Below, in pieces: positions 25,763-34,366 of a DNA stretch of 38,932 bases; positions within the stretch are counted from its first letter, which is position 1; every line of letters starts with the position of its first letter. Below the pieces are notes generated by a model that was given only the letters and a program-made list of their open reading frames with translations, was not told the DNA's origin and did not search any database. A program made the translations under genes and the position numbers. This DNA comes from Prochlorococcus sp. AG-412-I05. GTDB lineage: Bacteria > Cyanobacteriota > Cyanobacteriia > PCC-6307 > Cyanobiaceae. Location of the stretch: assembly GCA_003214855.1 (NCBI GenBank), contig QCLC01000017.1, forward strand, positions 1 to 38,932, given 5' to 3'.

Positions 25763-27439
25763 TTAGCCACCTCTCAGGCTGCGTCCCATTCCCTGCGCGA
25801 TTCCTCGTCCAACCAGACCAATAGCACGGCCTAATACCTGAGTAAGCACGACCACCATGAGATCACCGATGCGTTTGATCAGGGATTGCATTGAGGGTGC
25901 CAAAGCATCGCGGGCTTCGAGCAATAGAGCAACTTGCTGCTGCCACCAACCAAGCTGGCTGAGTTCTTCATCACGAGGTTCAGTGAGCAGTATTGGCTCA
26001 ATAATGCCGTCTCTCAACCTGTAGAGGAGTCGTTTACTTTCGTAGAGCTGGATTGGTCTTTGAATCCAGTTTTGCCAACGGGCCTGACTATTGAGCTGAT
26101 TACGCAATCGCTCGAGTTCTCGTGTGGAGATCAAGTGCTGGTCAAGTAGGAATCGGCGTAGTTCGGGCCACTCACCACAGGTTCCGAGAACTTCGGCACT
26201 GATTATTTCAGCGGTTCGTACGAGCCAGTTACCCACCAACATTTCGAGTTGCAGTAAGGCACGAGGGGCATCTGCAGGCAGCAGCTGCCCCTCAACAAGC
26301 ACAGGTCTGTCGAGCAGCAATGGAGCCAGCATTCTCTGGGGATCTGGAAGTTCTTGATCAATTCCCTTGAGATCGGCAGTGGCAAGCAATTGATCTGCCA
26401 CTGGCTTGAGTTCACCACCTCGAGGAAGTCTGACGTAATTACCTGCCATGGATCGTAGGGCTTGTTCACGTAGTTCAGATTCGAGCGTCAGCCAGGAGTC
26501 ATTGAGTGGGGTCTCGGCACTGTTGGCTTCACGCAGCCTTTTCATCACTTGATCCAATTGGTTCAAAAGGGCAAGGAGTAGATCGCGACGTCGCTCAGGA
26601 TTGAGGCTTTCAATCGCTAGCAGGCTGCCTGTTGAATTGCTGAGTCCTCTTTCTACGGAATCGCTAAGCCGCTGACGGATCGCTCCCCATACCGCCACTG
26701 CGTTCCGTTCACTGAGGCAGATAATCGTTCCAGGAGCCTCTGCTGAGATCTGTCTGGAAGCATCGAAATCGATGCGTGCCTTTTGGGCTGGCCAGCTTGG
26801 GGGAAAAGGGTTGCGTAGTCCCACTTGCAGCGGGCCCCAAATCCATAACAAAAAATCTCTTGCACTGCGGAGTTCCCGCTGGCGCCCTTCCATCAAAAGA
26901 CGAAACAGTTCATTTTTGGGCGCTGGGTTGAGGAATGCTTCGATCAACCTCAGGTCGTTATCGATCTGCTGGAGACCACTCACCAACAGCCACTGACCAA
27001 GCCCCATCGTTGCTTGAGGAATACTGTCTTGGGAAACGGTGGCAGCATTGAGTCTCACAACTCTGCCACCGCCACAAAGGGTGGTGATAGCAGCCTGCAA
27101 TGTGGCCAGATCGGGGTCTTGAAGTAAGCCTGGACAATCGAGGCTCAACAACTCGTTTGCATTGAAGCGAACCTGGGCCGGAAGGATAAGCATTACTGGC
27201 GCAGGTTGCCAATGCTCCTGAAGTCTTTTGAGTTCCAGTTGCAATGTGCTGAGAGTTTCGAGACTCTCCACCGACAAGATAACCAGGACTGGATGACGGC
27301 TCAGCTGGTCCGTCCGCAGAATGACATCCAGGTTTGGGTTTGCACTGCTGAGCTGCAACGCTAAGGATTCACCGAGCAGATCGGGAGCCAGCAACAGGAT
27401 CTGAGTGGATGTGCTGTCCGCCAAATTCACCTGGCACAA
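25763..27439 (-). CDS. DUF3685 (Ycf55-like) protein with receiver-like N-terminus
   Basis: A 558-residue cyanobacterial protein. The first ~120 residues (STQILLLAPDLLGESLALQL, then LVILSVESLETLSTLQLEL) have the alternating beta/alpha pattern of a response-regulator receiver, but the phosphoacceptor Asp is not evident. The rest is helical and matches the DUF3685 family, related to the plastid-encoded Ycf55. FLDQHLISTRELERLRNQLN and the WQNWIQRPIQLYESKRLLY stretch are conserved-looking. The C-terminus (LMVVVLTQVLGRAIGLVGRGIAQGMGRSLRGG) is hydrophobic and glycine-rich. Ycf55-like proteins have been reported to bind signalling proteins, but the role is unsettled. The Fur-like gene lies 64 bases upstream. 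Confidence 0.8.
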   Translation of the reverse strand: MCQVNLADSTSTQILLLAPDLLGESLALQLSSANPNLDVILRTDQLSRHPVLVILSVESLETLSTLQLELKRLQEHWQPAPVMLILPAQVRFNANELLSLDCPGLLQDPDLATLQAAITTLCGGGRVVRLNAATVSQDSIPQATMGLGQWLLVSGLQQIDNDLRLIEAFLNPAPKNELFRLLMEGRQRELRSARDFLLWIWGPLQVGLRNPFPPSWPAQKARIDFDASRQISAEAPGTIICLSERNAVAVWGAIRQRLSDSVERGLSNSTGSLLAIESLNPERRRDLLLALLNQLDQVMKRLREANSAETPLNDSWLTLESELREQALRSMAGNYVRLPRGGELKPVADQLLATADLKGIDQELPDPQRMLAPLLLDRPVLVEGQLLPADAPRALLQLEMLVGNWLVRTAEIISAEVLGTCGEWPELRRFLLDQHLISTRELERLRNQLNSQARWQNWIQRPIQLYESKRLLYRLRDGIIEPILLTEPRDEELSQLGWWQQQVALLLEARDALAPSMQSLIKRIGDLMVVVLTQVLGRAIGLVGRGIAQGMGRSLRGG

Positions 27440-27503
27440 GGCTTATGCCATCAAGGTAACGAGCGTTAGGCAAATCCTCCAGTCCGTTGAGATCTTGATG
27501 TTT

Positions 27504-27971
27504 TTAGTCCTGGTTATTACATGCTGGCCGACCGCTGAGTTGAAGGGTGTAGGAGTGAATGCAGTAACCAGTTTTGGCCTCGATTTGATCGAGCAAATCC
27601 TCAGGGAGTTCTATATCAAGGTCTGTGATGTTGCCGGTCTCTATGCAGGTGAGGTGGCTATGAGGATCGCTTCGGTAGCTGTATAGGCGACCATTGGCTC
27701 GATCGAGACATTCAATCAGTCCTGCTGATTGAAGTGCCTCCAGGTTCTGATAAACGGATGTGTGACCGATGGACCGACCACAGGCGTTGAGCTTTTGAAA
27801 GATATCGCGAGCACTGAGATGAGTGGCTTCGCTCCAGAGGAGATCCAGCACCATGCGCCGCTGACGGCTTAGTCGCATCCCGAGCCGCCGACAGCGTTCG
27901 AAGGCTCCCTGCACACCATCTTCATCCCGCCCACCACTTGAGCCGCTGATCTTGGGAGCGGTGTGCGTCAC
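27504..27971 (-). CDS. Fur-family transcriptional regulator, reduced metal-site signature
   Basis: A 155-residue DNA-binding regulator of the Fur/Zur/PerR superfamily. The winged helix spans residues ~30-98: RLSRQRRMVLDLLW, HLSARDIFQKLN and the recognition helix SIGHTSVYQNLEAL. The dimerisation domain follows. The usual HHHDH regulatory-site motif is reduced to DPHSH (His104, His106). The first structural CxxC is reduced to one Cys (Cys109, CIET), with Cys137 and Cys151 further on. It could be a Fur-, Zur- or PerR-type paralogue; the sequence does not decide. GTG 27971 is the likely start. It lies 62 bases downstream of hisA on the same strand. Confidence 0.87.
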   Translation of the reverse strand: MTHTAPKISGSSGGRDEDGVQGAFERCRRLGMRLSRQRRMVLDLLWSEATHLSARDIFQKLNACGRSIGHTSVYQNLEALQSAGLIECLDRANGRLYSYRSDPHSHLTCIETGNITDLDIELPEDLLDQIEAKTGYCIHSYTLQLSGRPACNNQD

Positions 27972-28033
27972 AACTGAAGTAATAATGAATTCAATTTACG
28001 ACTCCAGCAAGGTCAATTCATAGTCCAAGGTGC

Positions 28034-28801
28034 TCATGCAAAAAGTGGTTTGCTACTTGGTGGGTCCTGCAGTCGGCCATCGCCAATGGCTCGGATTGCT
28101 TCTTTTAGATCCACCTTGCCGTCGTAGAGAGCTCGTCCCACAATCACACCACTCACTCCATAGGGTTCAAGAGCCAGCAGACTAAGTAGGTCGGCCATGC
28201 AACCCACGCCTCCGGAGGCGATTACTGGAACGCTGCTGGCGCTTGCCATTGCACGTAGTGACTCTAGGTTCGGCCCTTCAAGGGTTCCATCGGTTGCAAT
28301 GTCTGTGCTGATGATTGCGGCGATGCCGGCAGCATTGAAATCGGTGGCTAAGTCTGTTGCATTCACCTCGCTTTGGCTAATCCATCCTCGCGTTGCCACC
28401 TTGCCGTTTTTGGCATCAATGCCGACGATAATCCGACCGGGATTCCTTTGGGCAAGCTGTTTCACTAGCTGGGGTTGCTCTATTGCCACGGTGCCAAGGA
28501 TGACTTGTTCAAGGCCGTAGGCGAGGAGTTCTTCAGCTCGTTCGAGAGTGCGCACACCACCCCCGAGCTGGACAGGAATATTGAGAGCAGAGGTAATAGC
28601 TCGCACACAGGAATCGTTGACCGGCTCACCAGATTTGGCGCCATCGAGATCCACCAGGTGTAGGCGGGTTGCCCCCTGCTTCTGCCAGCTAAGGGCTTGA
28701 GCAACGGGGTCCTCACTGAAGCGAGTCACCTTCTCGTAGTCCCCCTGGTGAAGTCGCACGCAAGCGCTGTCCAGTAGGTCGATAGCTGGAATGATCTCCA
28801 T
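28034..28801 (-). CDS. hisA: ProFAR isomerase (HisA)
   Basis: Isomerises the aminoaldose ProFAR to the aminoketose PRFAR in histidine synthesis. It is a (beta/alpha)8 barrel with twofold repeat: catalytic Asp in EIIPAIDLL at the start, Asp in the second half in [15 protein letters not shown], phosphate-binding GGGVRT and SGGVG, and the final [13 protein letters not shown] 28801 gives 255 residues, the usual length. A TTG three codons upstream is also open, but the ATG starts exactly on the family N-terminus. The epimerase gene is divergent, and a 10-bp hairpin lies in the ~100-base spacer. Confidence 0.97.
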   Translation of the reverse strand: MEIIPAIDLLDSACVRLHQGDYEKVTRFSEDPVAQALSWQKQGATRLHLVDLDGAKSGEPVNDSCVRAITSALNIPVQLGGGVRTLERAEELLAYGLEQVILGTVAIEQPQLVKQLAQRNPGRIIVGIDAKNGKVATRGWISQSEVNATDLATDFNAAGIAAIISTDIATDGTLEGPNLESLRAMASASSVPVIASGGVGCMADLLSLLALEPYGVSGVIVGRALYDGKVDLKEAIRAIGDGRLQDPPSSKPLFA

Positions 28802-28819
28802 GATTGGCAAAGAACGTTG

Positions 28820-28848
28820 CCTTCGCCCTCCATCCTGCAGGGCGAAGG
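28820..28848. repeat. Perfect 10-bp hairpin between hisA and the epimerase gene
   Basis: CCTTCGCCCT (28820-28829) and AGGGCGAAGG (28839-28848) flank a 9-base loop. It lies 19 bases upstream of hisA and ~57 bases upstream of the epimerase start, on the leaders of divergent genes. No T-run follows in either direction, so a regulator-binding site or mRNA-stability hairpin is more likely than a terminator. Confidence 0.75.
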
Positions 28849-28904
28849 GCCTTCAGTTGCTGATCGAACGCGCTTCAATATGCGCGTTTGATGAGTCAGC
28901 TGTT

Positions 28905-29825
28905 TTGAAGATTCTGATCATGGGGGGAACCCGATTTGTCGGCAAGCCTCTGGTTACTCGACTTCAGGCCCAAGGCCATGCGCTCACGTTGTTCACTCGT
29001 GGCCGCCATTCTTTGCCAGATGGTGTGGAACATCTCAGTGGTGATCGAGCTACCACTGAGGGGCTGAGTCGTCTTCAAGGCCGAAGCTTTGATGTCATCG
29101 TCGACAGCTCAGGGCGCAAGCTTGAAGACAGTCAAAGGGTGGTGGCCTGTACAGGAGAGCCAAAGCATCGTTTCCTCTATGTCAGTTCCGCTGGCGTCTA
29201 TGCGGATTCCGAACAGTGGCCACTGAATGAGGAGAGTGCCACCGACCCGAACAGTCGTCATGCCGGCAAGGCTCAGACCGAATCATGGCTGCTTCAGCAA
29301 GGAATTCCCTTTACCAGTTTTCGACCTACTTATATCTATGGTCCTGGTAATTACAACCCAATCGAACGTTGGTTTTTCGATCGTATCGTCCATAATCGAC
29401 CGGTTCCTTTGCCACGAGACGGCACCACCATCACCCAATTGGGGCATGTTGTTGATCTGGCTGATGCCATGGTTCGTTCCCTTGAGGTGGAGACAGCGAC
29501 CAATCGCATTTACAACTGTTCGAGCAAGCGTGGTATCACCTTCAGGGGCTTGATTGCAGCGGCAGCAAGAGCTTGTGGCAAAGATCCAAATAGCGTTGAG
29601 CTTCGTTCTTTTGATCCTTCAGGCCTGAATCCCAAAGCGCGTAAGGCCTTCCCCCTGAGGCTGAGTCATTTCCTTACCGATATCACCAGGGTGGAGAGGG
29701 AATTGGCCTGGCAGCCATGCTTTGACCTTGAGACTGGCCTCGAAGATAGCTACTGCAACGACTACTCCTTGAAGCCAACGGCTGAACCAGATTTCAGTGC
29801 CGATCAATCCTTGATCGGGGTTTGA
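28905..29825 (+). CDS. NAD-dependent epimerase-fold protein, CSP41-like
   Basis: An extended short-chain dehydrogenase/epimerase fold. The Rossmann motif is GGTRFVGKPL near the start, with VSSAGVYADSEQWPLNEE, a PTYIYGPGNYNPIERWFFDRI stretch and the C-terminal region typical of plant and cyanobacterial CSP41 proteins. In plants these bind and cleave chloroplast RNA rather than epimerise sugars. The usual YxxxK pair is replaced: after VYADS there is GKAQTESWL. So enzyme activity is uncertain. The frame extends upstream to 28791, but that overlaps hisA. The TTG at 28905, directly before KILIMGGTRF, fits the family start (306 aa). The gene end overlaps the 3' end of the convergent pgsA by 32 bases. 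Confidence 0.82.
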   Translation: MKILIMGGTRFVGKPLVTRLQAQGHALTLFTRGRHSLPDGVEHLSGDRATTEGLSRLQGRSFDVIVDSSGRKLEDSQRVVACTGEPKHRFLYVSSAGVYADSEQWPLNEESATDPNSRHAGKAQTESWLLQQGIPFTSFRPTYIYGPGNYNPIERWFFDRIVHNRPVPLPRDGTTITQLGHVVDLADAMVRSLEVETATNRIYNCSSKRGITFRGLIAAAARACGKDPNSVELRSFDPSGLNPKARKAFPLRLSHFLTDITRVERELAWQPCFDLETGLEDSYCNDYSLKPTAEPDFSADQSLIGV

Positions 29826-30363
29826 TGTATGCCACCGCAGAGCTAAGCGCCAAGATCAGAGATGGCCAGAACAACCACCAGCCCAGGTGCTGCATTTTGA
29901 GGCAAAAGTTGTGGCTTCCCCAACTAGGCGGCCACAACAACAGCAGCATGCTTAGGAATTGAAGCATTGTCTTTGCTTTACCTCCCCAAGAAGCAGGAGC
30001 ACCAGATGGGGCTTGAGCACGCCAACCGGAAATCAGTAGTTCCCTCGCCAGCAGTAACCAGATCGACCAAACAGGCAAGACCTCGTTGCTGGCCAGCCAG
30101 ATCATCGGTGCTGCTAGAAGAAGCTTGTCTGCAAGCGGATCCAGACGTGCGCCCCAGCTACTACCACCACCCGCTCTGCGGGCCAGCCAGCCATCGGCGG
30201 CGTCGCTAAGCCCTGCAAACAGCAACAACACCCATGCCAGAGCAGGCTGTCCAAATTGAAGCAACAACACCAGAGGGAGGCCTGCGGCAGAACGCCCCAC
30301 GGTTAGAGCATTTGCCGATCTTCTCAGTGTTGATGGTGAACCGGGGCGGGATGGTGCACTCAC
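29794..30363 (-). CDS. pgsA: CDP-diacylglycerol-glycerol-3-phosphate 3-phosphatidyltransferase
   Basis: Makes phosphatidylglycerophosphate, the precursor of phosphatidylglycerol, which photosystems need in thylakoid membranes. The CDP-alcohol phosphotransferase motif is intact in DAADGWLARRAGGGSSWGARLDPLADK: Asp-Gly, Ala-Arg, Gly and the two C-terminal Asp. Four to five hydrophobic segments frame it. 189 residues is normal. It is divergent from the CBS gene across 32 bases and convergent with the epimerase. Confidence 0.95.
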   Translation of the reverse strand: MSAPSRPGSPSTLRRSANALTVGRSAAGLPLVLLLQFGQPALAWVLLLFAGLSDAADGWLARRAGGGSSWGARLDPLADKLLLAAPMIWLASNEVLPVWSIWLLLARELLISGWRAQAPSGAPASWGGKAKTMLQFLSMLLLLWPPSWGSHNFCLKMQHLGWWLFWPSLILALSSAVAYIKPRSRIDRH

Positions 30364-30395
30364 AGGCTCAGAATGAATGAACTTGCATGTGATTC

Positions 30396-30866
30396 ATGGT
30401 GCTCCAGCAGACGGTGAAGGATGTCATGTCAACGCCTGTGCTTAGTGTCGTGCCAGCCACATCTCTGCAAGAGGCCGTACAACTGCTGACTGATCACCAC
30501 ATCAGTGGCCTGCCAGTCGTCAACGACGATGGCACGCTTGTGGGGGAACTCACTGAGCAAGATCTGATGGTGCGCGAGAGCGGCGTTGATGCTGGTCCCT
30601 ATGTGTTACTACTCGACAGTGTTATCTACTTGCGCAATCCCCTTAACTGGGATAGGCAAGTTCACCAGGTGCTTGGTACCAGCGTCAACGACTTGATGCG
30701 CAGCGACACCCATACCTGCAATGAAGCACTGCCATTACCAAGGGCAGCCGCCATGCTTCATGACCGCAGTACGCAGCGCTTATTTGTAATCAACGATCAG
30801 CGCAAACTTGTTGGGGTAATTACCCGGGGTGATGTTGTTCGAGCTTTATCGATGCAGGGTGACTAG
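30396..30866 (+). CDS. Two-CBS-domain protein
   Basis: A 156-residue cytoplasmic protein made almost only of a pair of CBS domains (residues ~8-60 and ~100-152). VKDVMSTPVLSV opens the first and VNDLMRSDTHTCNEALPL the second; HISGLPVVNDDGTLVGELTEQDLM and RLFVINDQRKLVGVITRGDVVRAL are the ends. Such pairs bind adenine nucleotides and regulate partners or enzymes. No output domain is present, so its target is unknown. A 40-residue loop between the domains includes YVLLLDSVIYLRNPLNWDRQ, as in chloroplast CBSX proteins that act on thioredoxins. The CBSX comparison is an inference. Confidence 0.9.
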   Translation: MVLQQTVKDVMSTPVLSVVPATSLQEAVQLLTDHHISGLPVVNDDGTLVGELTEQDLMVRESGVDAGPYVLLLDSVIYLRNPLNWDRQVHQVLGTSVNDLMRSDTHTCNEALPLPRAAAMLHDRSTQRLFVINDQRKLVGVITRGDVVRALSMQGD

Positions 30867-30935
30867 TGCCTATCGAAGCTCACGAATATGCAATAGCCAA
30901 TCTTGAGACGTAGGGAATAGAACACGATTCAAATT

Positions 30936-30963
30936 GGCAAGGCCTTATCGGTAGGGGCCTGCC
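30936..30963. terminator. Hairpin between convergent CBS and Pro-rich genes
   Basis: GGCAAGGCC (30936-30944) pairs with GGCCTGCC (30956-30963) with one bulged A. It lies in the 119-base spacer between two converging genes, a usual place for a shared terminator, but no T-run follows. Confidence 0.4.
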
Positions 30964-30985
30964 ATGAAAAAGATTGATTGAACTG

Positions 30986-32539
30986 TTAGTTGATCAGTCC
31001 TACCTCTGATGCGGCCAGCGGTGGTGGAGGTAATACCGGCAGTGGTGGGGCTCCGATCAGTGGGGGAGGCTCGATTTCAGCTGGATTGTCATGGATCGGG
31101 TCTCTTCGTTGATGGATCTCCTGGGCTGAAGGCAGGGCCTCGCCTTCCCGAAGCAACAAAGGTGGTGGCAGATCAGGGGGAAGCAGGGTGTTGCCCCATT
31201 CCAGATCCGTTCTCAAGGGACTCTTATCTTTAAGATTCAAGGGTGAATCCAACTTTTCGGGCGTTTCGAGCAATACCAGTGGATCTGCCGTAATCGGCGG
31301 TTCCCTTAGAGGAGCTCGATCACTATTACGAGCCAGAAAAGTGCGTTGGCTATCACTAGGAATGGTTATGCCGGGCTTGGGCGCCCAGATCATCCTGGCG
31401 ATGGGCTCCACACCCTGCTCGATCAACCGATTCAGTCCTGCTAGGGCCCGGTCGAACAGTCTTCCGCCCGGCCATTGTTGGCAATGAACTCCATTGCAGC
31501 TTTGAGCCCCATCAATCCTGGGGCTGAGGGAGGCCGCCAGGGTGCCCTGGAGTTGGAAGCGGCGTTCACTGAGCCTGAGGAGATAGGGAACATGAACAAA
31601 GCTTGTGACACCACCGCTGATCCAATTGGCATCCTCCTCCGTGAAGCCCTTGACACCTGGAATGATCAAACGACTTTTGGAGGCATGGTCTGGCATGTAA
31701 GCCGCCACAAGGCCACGGCTGCGGGCTAAATCCTTGCTCTGTTCAAGGGTTAACCCATCTCTACTCATTAATACCTCCATACGCCCGTCTTGTCGCAGGC
31801 CCATGATCATCCTGATGCGAGGAAGGTAATAGCGGATCCGCTGGCCCATGCTGATGCTGTATGCGCCCTTGTAGCGAGGAGGAGGCGCTTCCAGATCGTT
31901 GTAAATGCTATGGAGGCCTCCGATAAAGGTCTCGTAGGTGGAGGCACGCTTGGCTGTTAGTTCTCCGTAACCGAAGTCAACTCTGCCGTTGTAGCGAATG
32001 CCTATGTAGGCGCGTTGGATGGAGGCAGCGCGGTTACGACTACTCCAGACACGTTGACCCAGCTTGAGGTCTCCAAGGGGAACTGTGATCTCTTGGCCAC
32101 CAATGTCGACATGCCGCTCGTACATCGGACCAGAGACAAATGCCAGTGAAGAGGAGTCCTGGAAAGCCTCCTGTTCTCTATCCCAGCCTTCAAGAAGGCC
32201 GAACTTCACTTTACGTGGGTCAAAATCGAGTGCGTAGACCTCATCGTTTGGTCGATAGCGAAAGGGAGCATGCACTTGTCTCTTAATGCTCTCTGGGGCG
32301 ACTTGACTTGGGTTGAAGCGTTCGGGTGCTTCCGGAGCCAGAGCCACAAGACCAGCAAAAACAGTGAGCGGCAGCCCAATCACAAATAAACGTTTGGGTA
32401 GCTGAGATCTCCTACGCTGAGGCCGCCGCCGTCGCCTTGGCAGAGAGGCTGTGCGGCCAGCACGTGTAAGTGGGGCTGCCTTTACTTTGGTTGTAGCTGT
32501 TTTTGTTCGGGGCAAGTAAAAAATGGCTACCTTCACCAT
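30986..32539 (-). CDS. Membrane-anchored Pro-rich protein, possible phosphodiester-glycosidase-like domain
   Basis: A 517-residue protein in three parts. An Arg-rich cytoplasmic start (RRRRRPQRRR near 36-46) and one membrane helix (LFVIGLPLTVFAGLVAL, ~51-67) anchor it. The central domain (~90-380) has paired beta strands, including LAFVSGPMYERHVDIGG, YIGIRYNGRVDFGYG and LARSRGLVAAYMPDHASKS. Its style recalls the NAGPA/DUF2233 phosphodiester glycosidases, which would act on the periplasmic side; that is only an impression. The C-terminal ~130 residues are Pro/Leu-rich and low complexity (LLPPDLPPPLLL, PPLPVLPPPPLA). I chose ATG 32539 over a TTG two codons earlier. Confidence 0.7.
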   Translation of the reverse strand: MVKVAIFYLPRTKTATTKVKAAPLTRAGRTASLPRRRRRPQRRRSQLPKRLFVIGLPLTVFAGLVALAPEAPERFNPSQVAPESIKRQVHAPFRYRPNDEVYALDFDPRKVKFGLLEGWDREQEAFQDSSSLAFVSGPMYERHVDIGGQEITVPLGDLKLGQRVWSSRNRAASIQRAYIGIRYNGRVDFGYGELTAKRASTYETFIGGLHSIYNDLEAPPPRYKGAYSISMGQRIRYYLPRIRMIMGLRQDGRMEVLMSRDGLTLEQSKDLARSRGLVAAYMPDHASKSRLIIPGVKGFTEEDANWISGGVTSFVHVPYLLRLSERRFQLQGTLAASLSPRIDGAQSCNGVHCQQWPGGRLFDRALAGLNRLIEQGVEPIARMIWAPKPGITIPSDSQRTFLARNSDRAPLREPPITADPLVLLETPEKLDSPLNLKDKSPLRTDLEWGNTLLPPDLPPPLLLREGEALPSAQEIHQRRDPIHDNPAEIEPPPLIGAPPLPVLPPPPLAASEVGLIN

Positions 32540-32545
32540 CAGCAA

Positions 32546-33244
32546 ATTCAGCTAAAGCTCACTGCATCAATGGCTTCCCGTCAACTCCCTAGATGAAGAA
32601 AGTCGTTAGTGAATGGCTTCCTACTCAAAAATAAAACAGGCAAAGACGTTCGAGCTTCGAACCTTTCTCTACCAGAATTTATTACCTTCTCATGATTCTA
32701 AAAGGGCTTTCTGTGCTGAATTTTGATCCATTTCAAGCCTTTTCATAGTCAATGCTTGTTAGCCGTATTTTTGCTGCATCCGTTATCTATTCCTAGCCAC
32801 ATCAATATTGCTTAGGGAAGAATTTGGCTTGGCTCGCTTTGTCATGTCATCGAAACGCGATCAATCTGTTTGACCTAGTTGTGCCGTCAGATGCTGTCTT
32901 ATTCAAAGGTTATGGTTGTGTCAGGAAACCATCTGCAACTCTTGCAATCACTTAAGGCTTACAAAAGGAAATAGCAAAACGCTCTTCAGGGCTGTTGATC
33001 GCAACCTAAGATGACCTTTCCAGTCGTAGCTTCTAGATGACTCTTTTTCTGATTAGTGCCCTGGTTGGATCCGTTCTGGCAATGATTTTGATCGTTCGTC
33101 GCCTTGAACAGAAATAAGCTGTTGCTTGTCTCTCCTCTGAAGTTCTTGCTCAGACTGGTCTTACAACCTTTCTTGTCATGCTGGTGTGGATAAGAATCGT
33201 CCGCAGTCCTATGGCAGCCTTAGGTTAGATGGGCTTTTCAGTTC
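32546..33244. other. Gap upstream of the GluR0-like channel
   Basis: About 700 bases between divergent genes. It holds one possible 26-codon membrane peptide (33037-33117), a 6-bp inverted repeat GTTCGA/TCGAAC near 32648, and otherwise nothing I can assign. Confidence 0.35.
33037..33117 (+). CDS. Possible single-helix membrane peptide (26 aa)
   Basis: An ATG at 33037 opens a 26-residue peptide (starting MTLFLISALVGSVLAMILIV, ending RRLEQK) that forms one perfect hydrophobic helix followed by a basic end. This is the architecture of small subunits of photosynthetic membrane complexes (PetL-, PetM-, PsaM- or Psb-type). I could not match it to a named one. A nine-codon frame from 33011 ends in ATGA overlapping the start. 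There is no strong ribosome-binding site, so it may be chance. Confidence 0.35.
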   Translation: MTLFLISALVGSVLAMILIVRRLEQK

Positions 33245-33259
33245 GTGTATAAGCGATTG

Positions 33260-34339
33260 ATGGGCGGCATGAATTTAAAGAGAAGGCTCTCCGTTGTTGC
33301 CTTGATTGTCATGGCGACTCCGTCTCCCCTTCAGGCAATGGCTTTGAGGGTTGGAGTGAGTGGATCACCACCATTTGTGGATAAGAGAGCTGGTGTATAC
33401 GAGGGAATTAGTGTTGAAGTTTGGCGTCAAATTGCTAATGCAGAGAAGCTTGAATACATTCTCATTCCATATCCCAACATAGATTCGAACATCAAGGCGG
33501 TGGCTGATGGAAAAATTGATTTGGCTATCGGGCCTATCAGCATTACGCCAGATCGGATGTCAAAAAATGGGATTGAATTCACTCAACCTTATTTCTATGC
33601 AGAGGAGGGGGTTTTAGTACCATCACAGCCACCCGGATTGTGGGCAAGGATCAAGCCTCTCTTTGGTGTCGCTGCTTTATCTTCTATCACTTTCTTGCTA
33701 TTGACACTTTTCTGTGTAGGAAATCTGATTTGGCTTGCAGAGCGAAAACGCAACCCTGAACAATTTCCTCCTCAATATATTAAGGGAATAGGCAATGGGA
33801 TTTGGTTTGCCTTGGTTACACTCACAACCGTAGGTTACGGAGACCGTGCACCTTTAACTAAAGCAGGACGCTCTATAGCAGGGGCCTGGATGGTGATTTC
33901 ACTAGTATCTGTGTCAACGATTACTGCAGGGTTGGCTTCGGCATTTACCGTCTCTCTCTCTCAGGCGCAATTGCCTGGGATCATGAAACCATCGGATATG
34001 GATAGTGAGTTAATTGGTGTAGTTACTGGAACCACAGGTGTATCTTTAGCAAGATTACATGGTGCTCGGCCGTTTCAAGTACCAACCCTTAAGGAGGCTA
34101 TTGATCTAATCAAGAACAACAAAGTCTCAGGAGTGATCTCAGACACACCTATCTTGAATTATTACATGAAAAACAATCCAGACAAATCTCTAAAATTAGC
34201 ACCTTTTAGACTTTCCCTTCAGACCTATGGATTTGTCTTGCCTAGTGATAGTCCATTGGAACGTTTGATTAATATTGAACTCCTTCGTCTTGAACGCAGT
34301 GATCAGATTAAAGCGATAAGTGACAGTCTTTTGAAATAA
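33260..34339 (+). CDS. Glutamate-receptor-type potassium channel (GluR0-like)
   Basis: A ligand-gated channel like cyanobacterial GluR0: a periplasmic amino-acid-binding domain split by a potassium pore. Numbering from ATG 33260, a signal peptide (LSVVALIVMATPSPLQA) is followed by lobe 1 (LRVGVSGSPPFVD to TQPYFYAEEGVLVPSQ). A membrane helix comes next (AALSSITFLLLTLFCVGNLIWLAE), then the pore with the K+ filter TVGYGD at 190-195, a second pore helix (AWMVISLVSVSTITAGLASAFTVSL) and lobe 2. SITPDRM contains the arginine expected to bind the ligand carboxylate. Length 359 aa is close to GluR0 (~397). An ATG three codons on is also possible. The ligand is not predictable. Confidence 0.9.
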   Translation: MGGMNLKRRLSVVALIVMATPSPLQAMALRVGVSGSPPFVDKRAGVYEGISVEVWRQIANAEKLEYILIPYPNIDSNIKAVADGKIDLAIGPISITPDRMSKNGIEFTQPYFYAEEGVLVPSQPPGLWARIKPLFGVAALSSITFLLLTLFCVGNLIWLAERKRNPEQFPPQYIKGIGNGIWFALVTLTTVGYGDRAPLTKAGRSIAGAWMVISLVSVSTITAGLASAFTVSLSQAQLPGIMKPSDMDSELIGVVTGTTGVSLARLHGARPFQVPTLKEAIDLIKNNKVSGVISDTPILNYYMKNNPDKSLKLAPFRLSLQTYGFVLPSDSPLERLINIELLRLERSDQIKAISDSLLK

Positions 34340-34366
34340 TTCTTCTGATCTCATGCTCACAAACAT

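Noticed and set aside
32581-32621. Very short frames such as a 13-codon ATG frame in the gap upstream of the channel gene
   Set aside because: Too short, with no hydrophobic segment or conserved feature.
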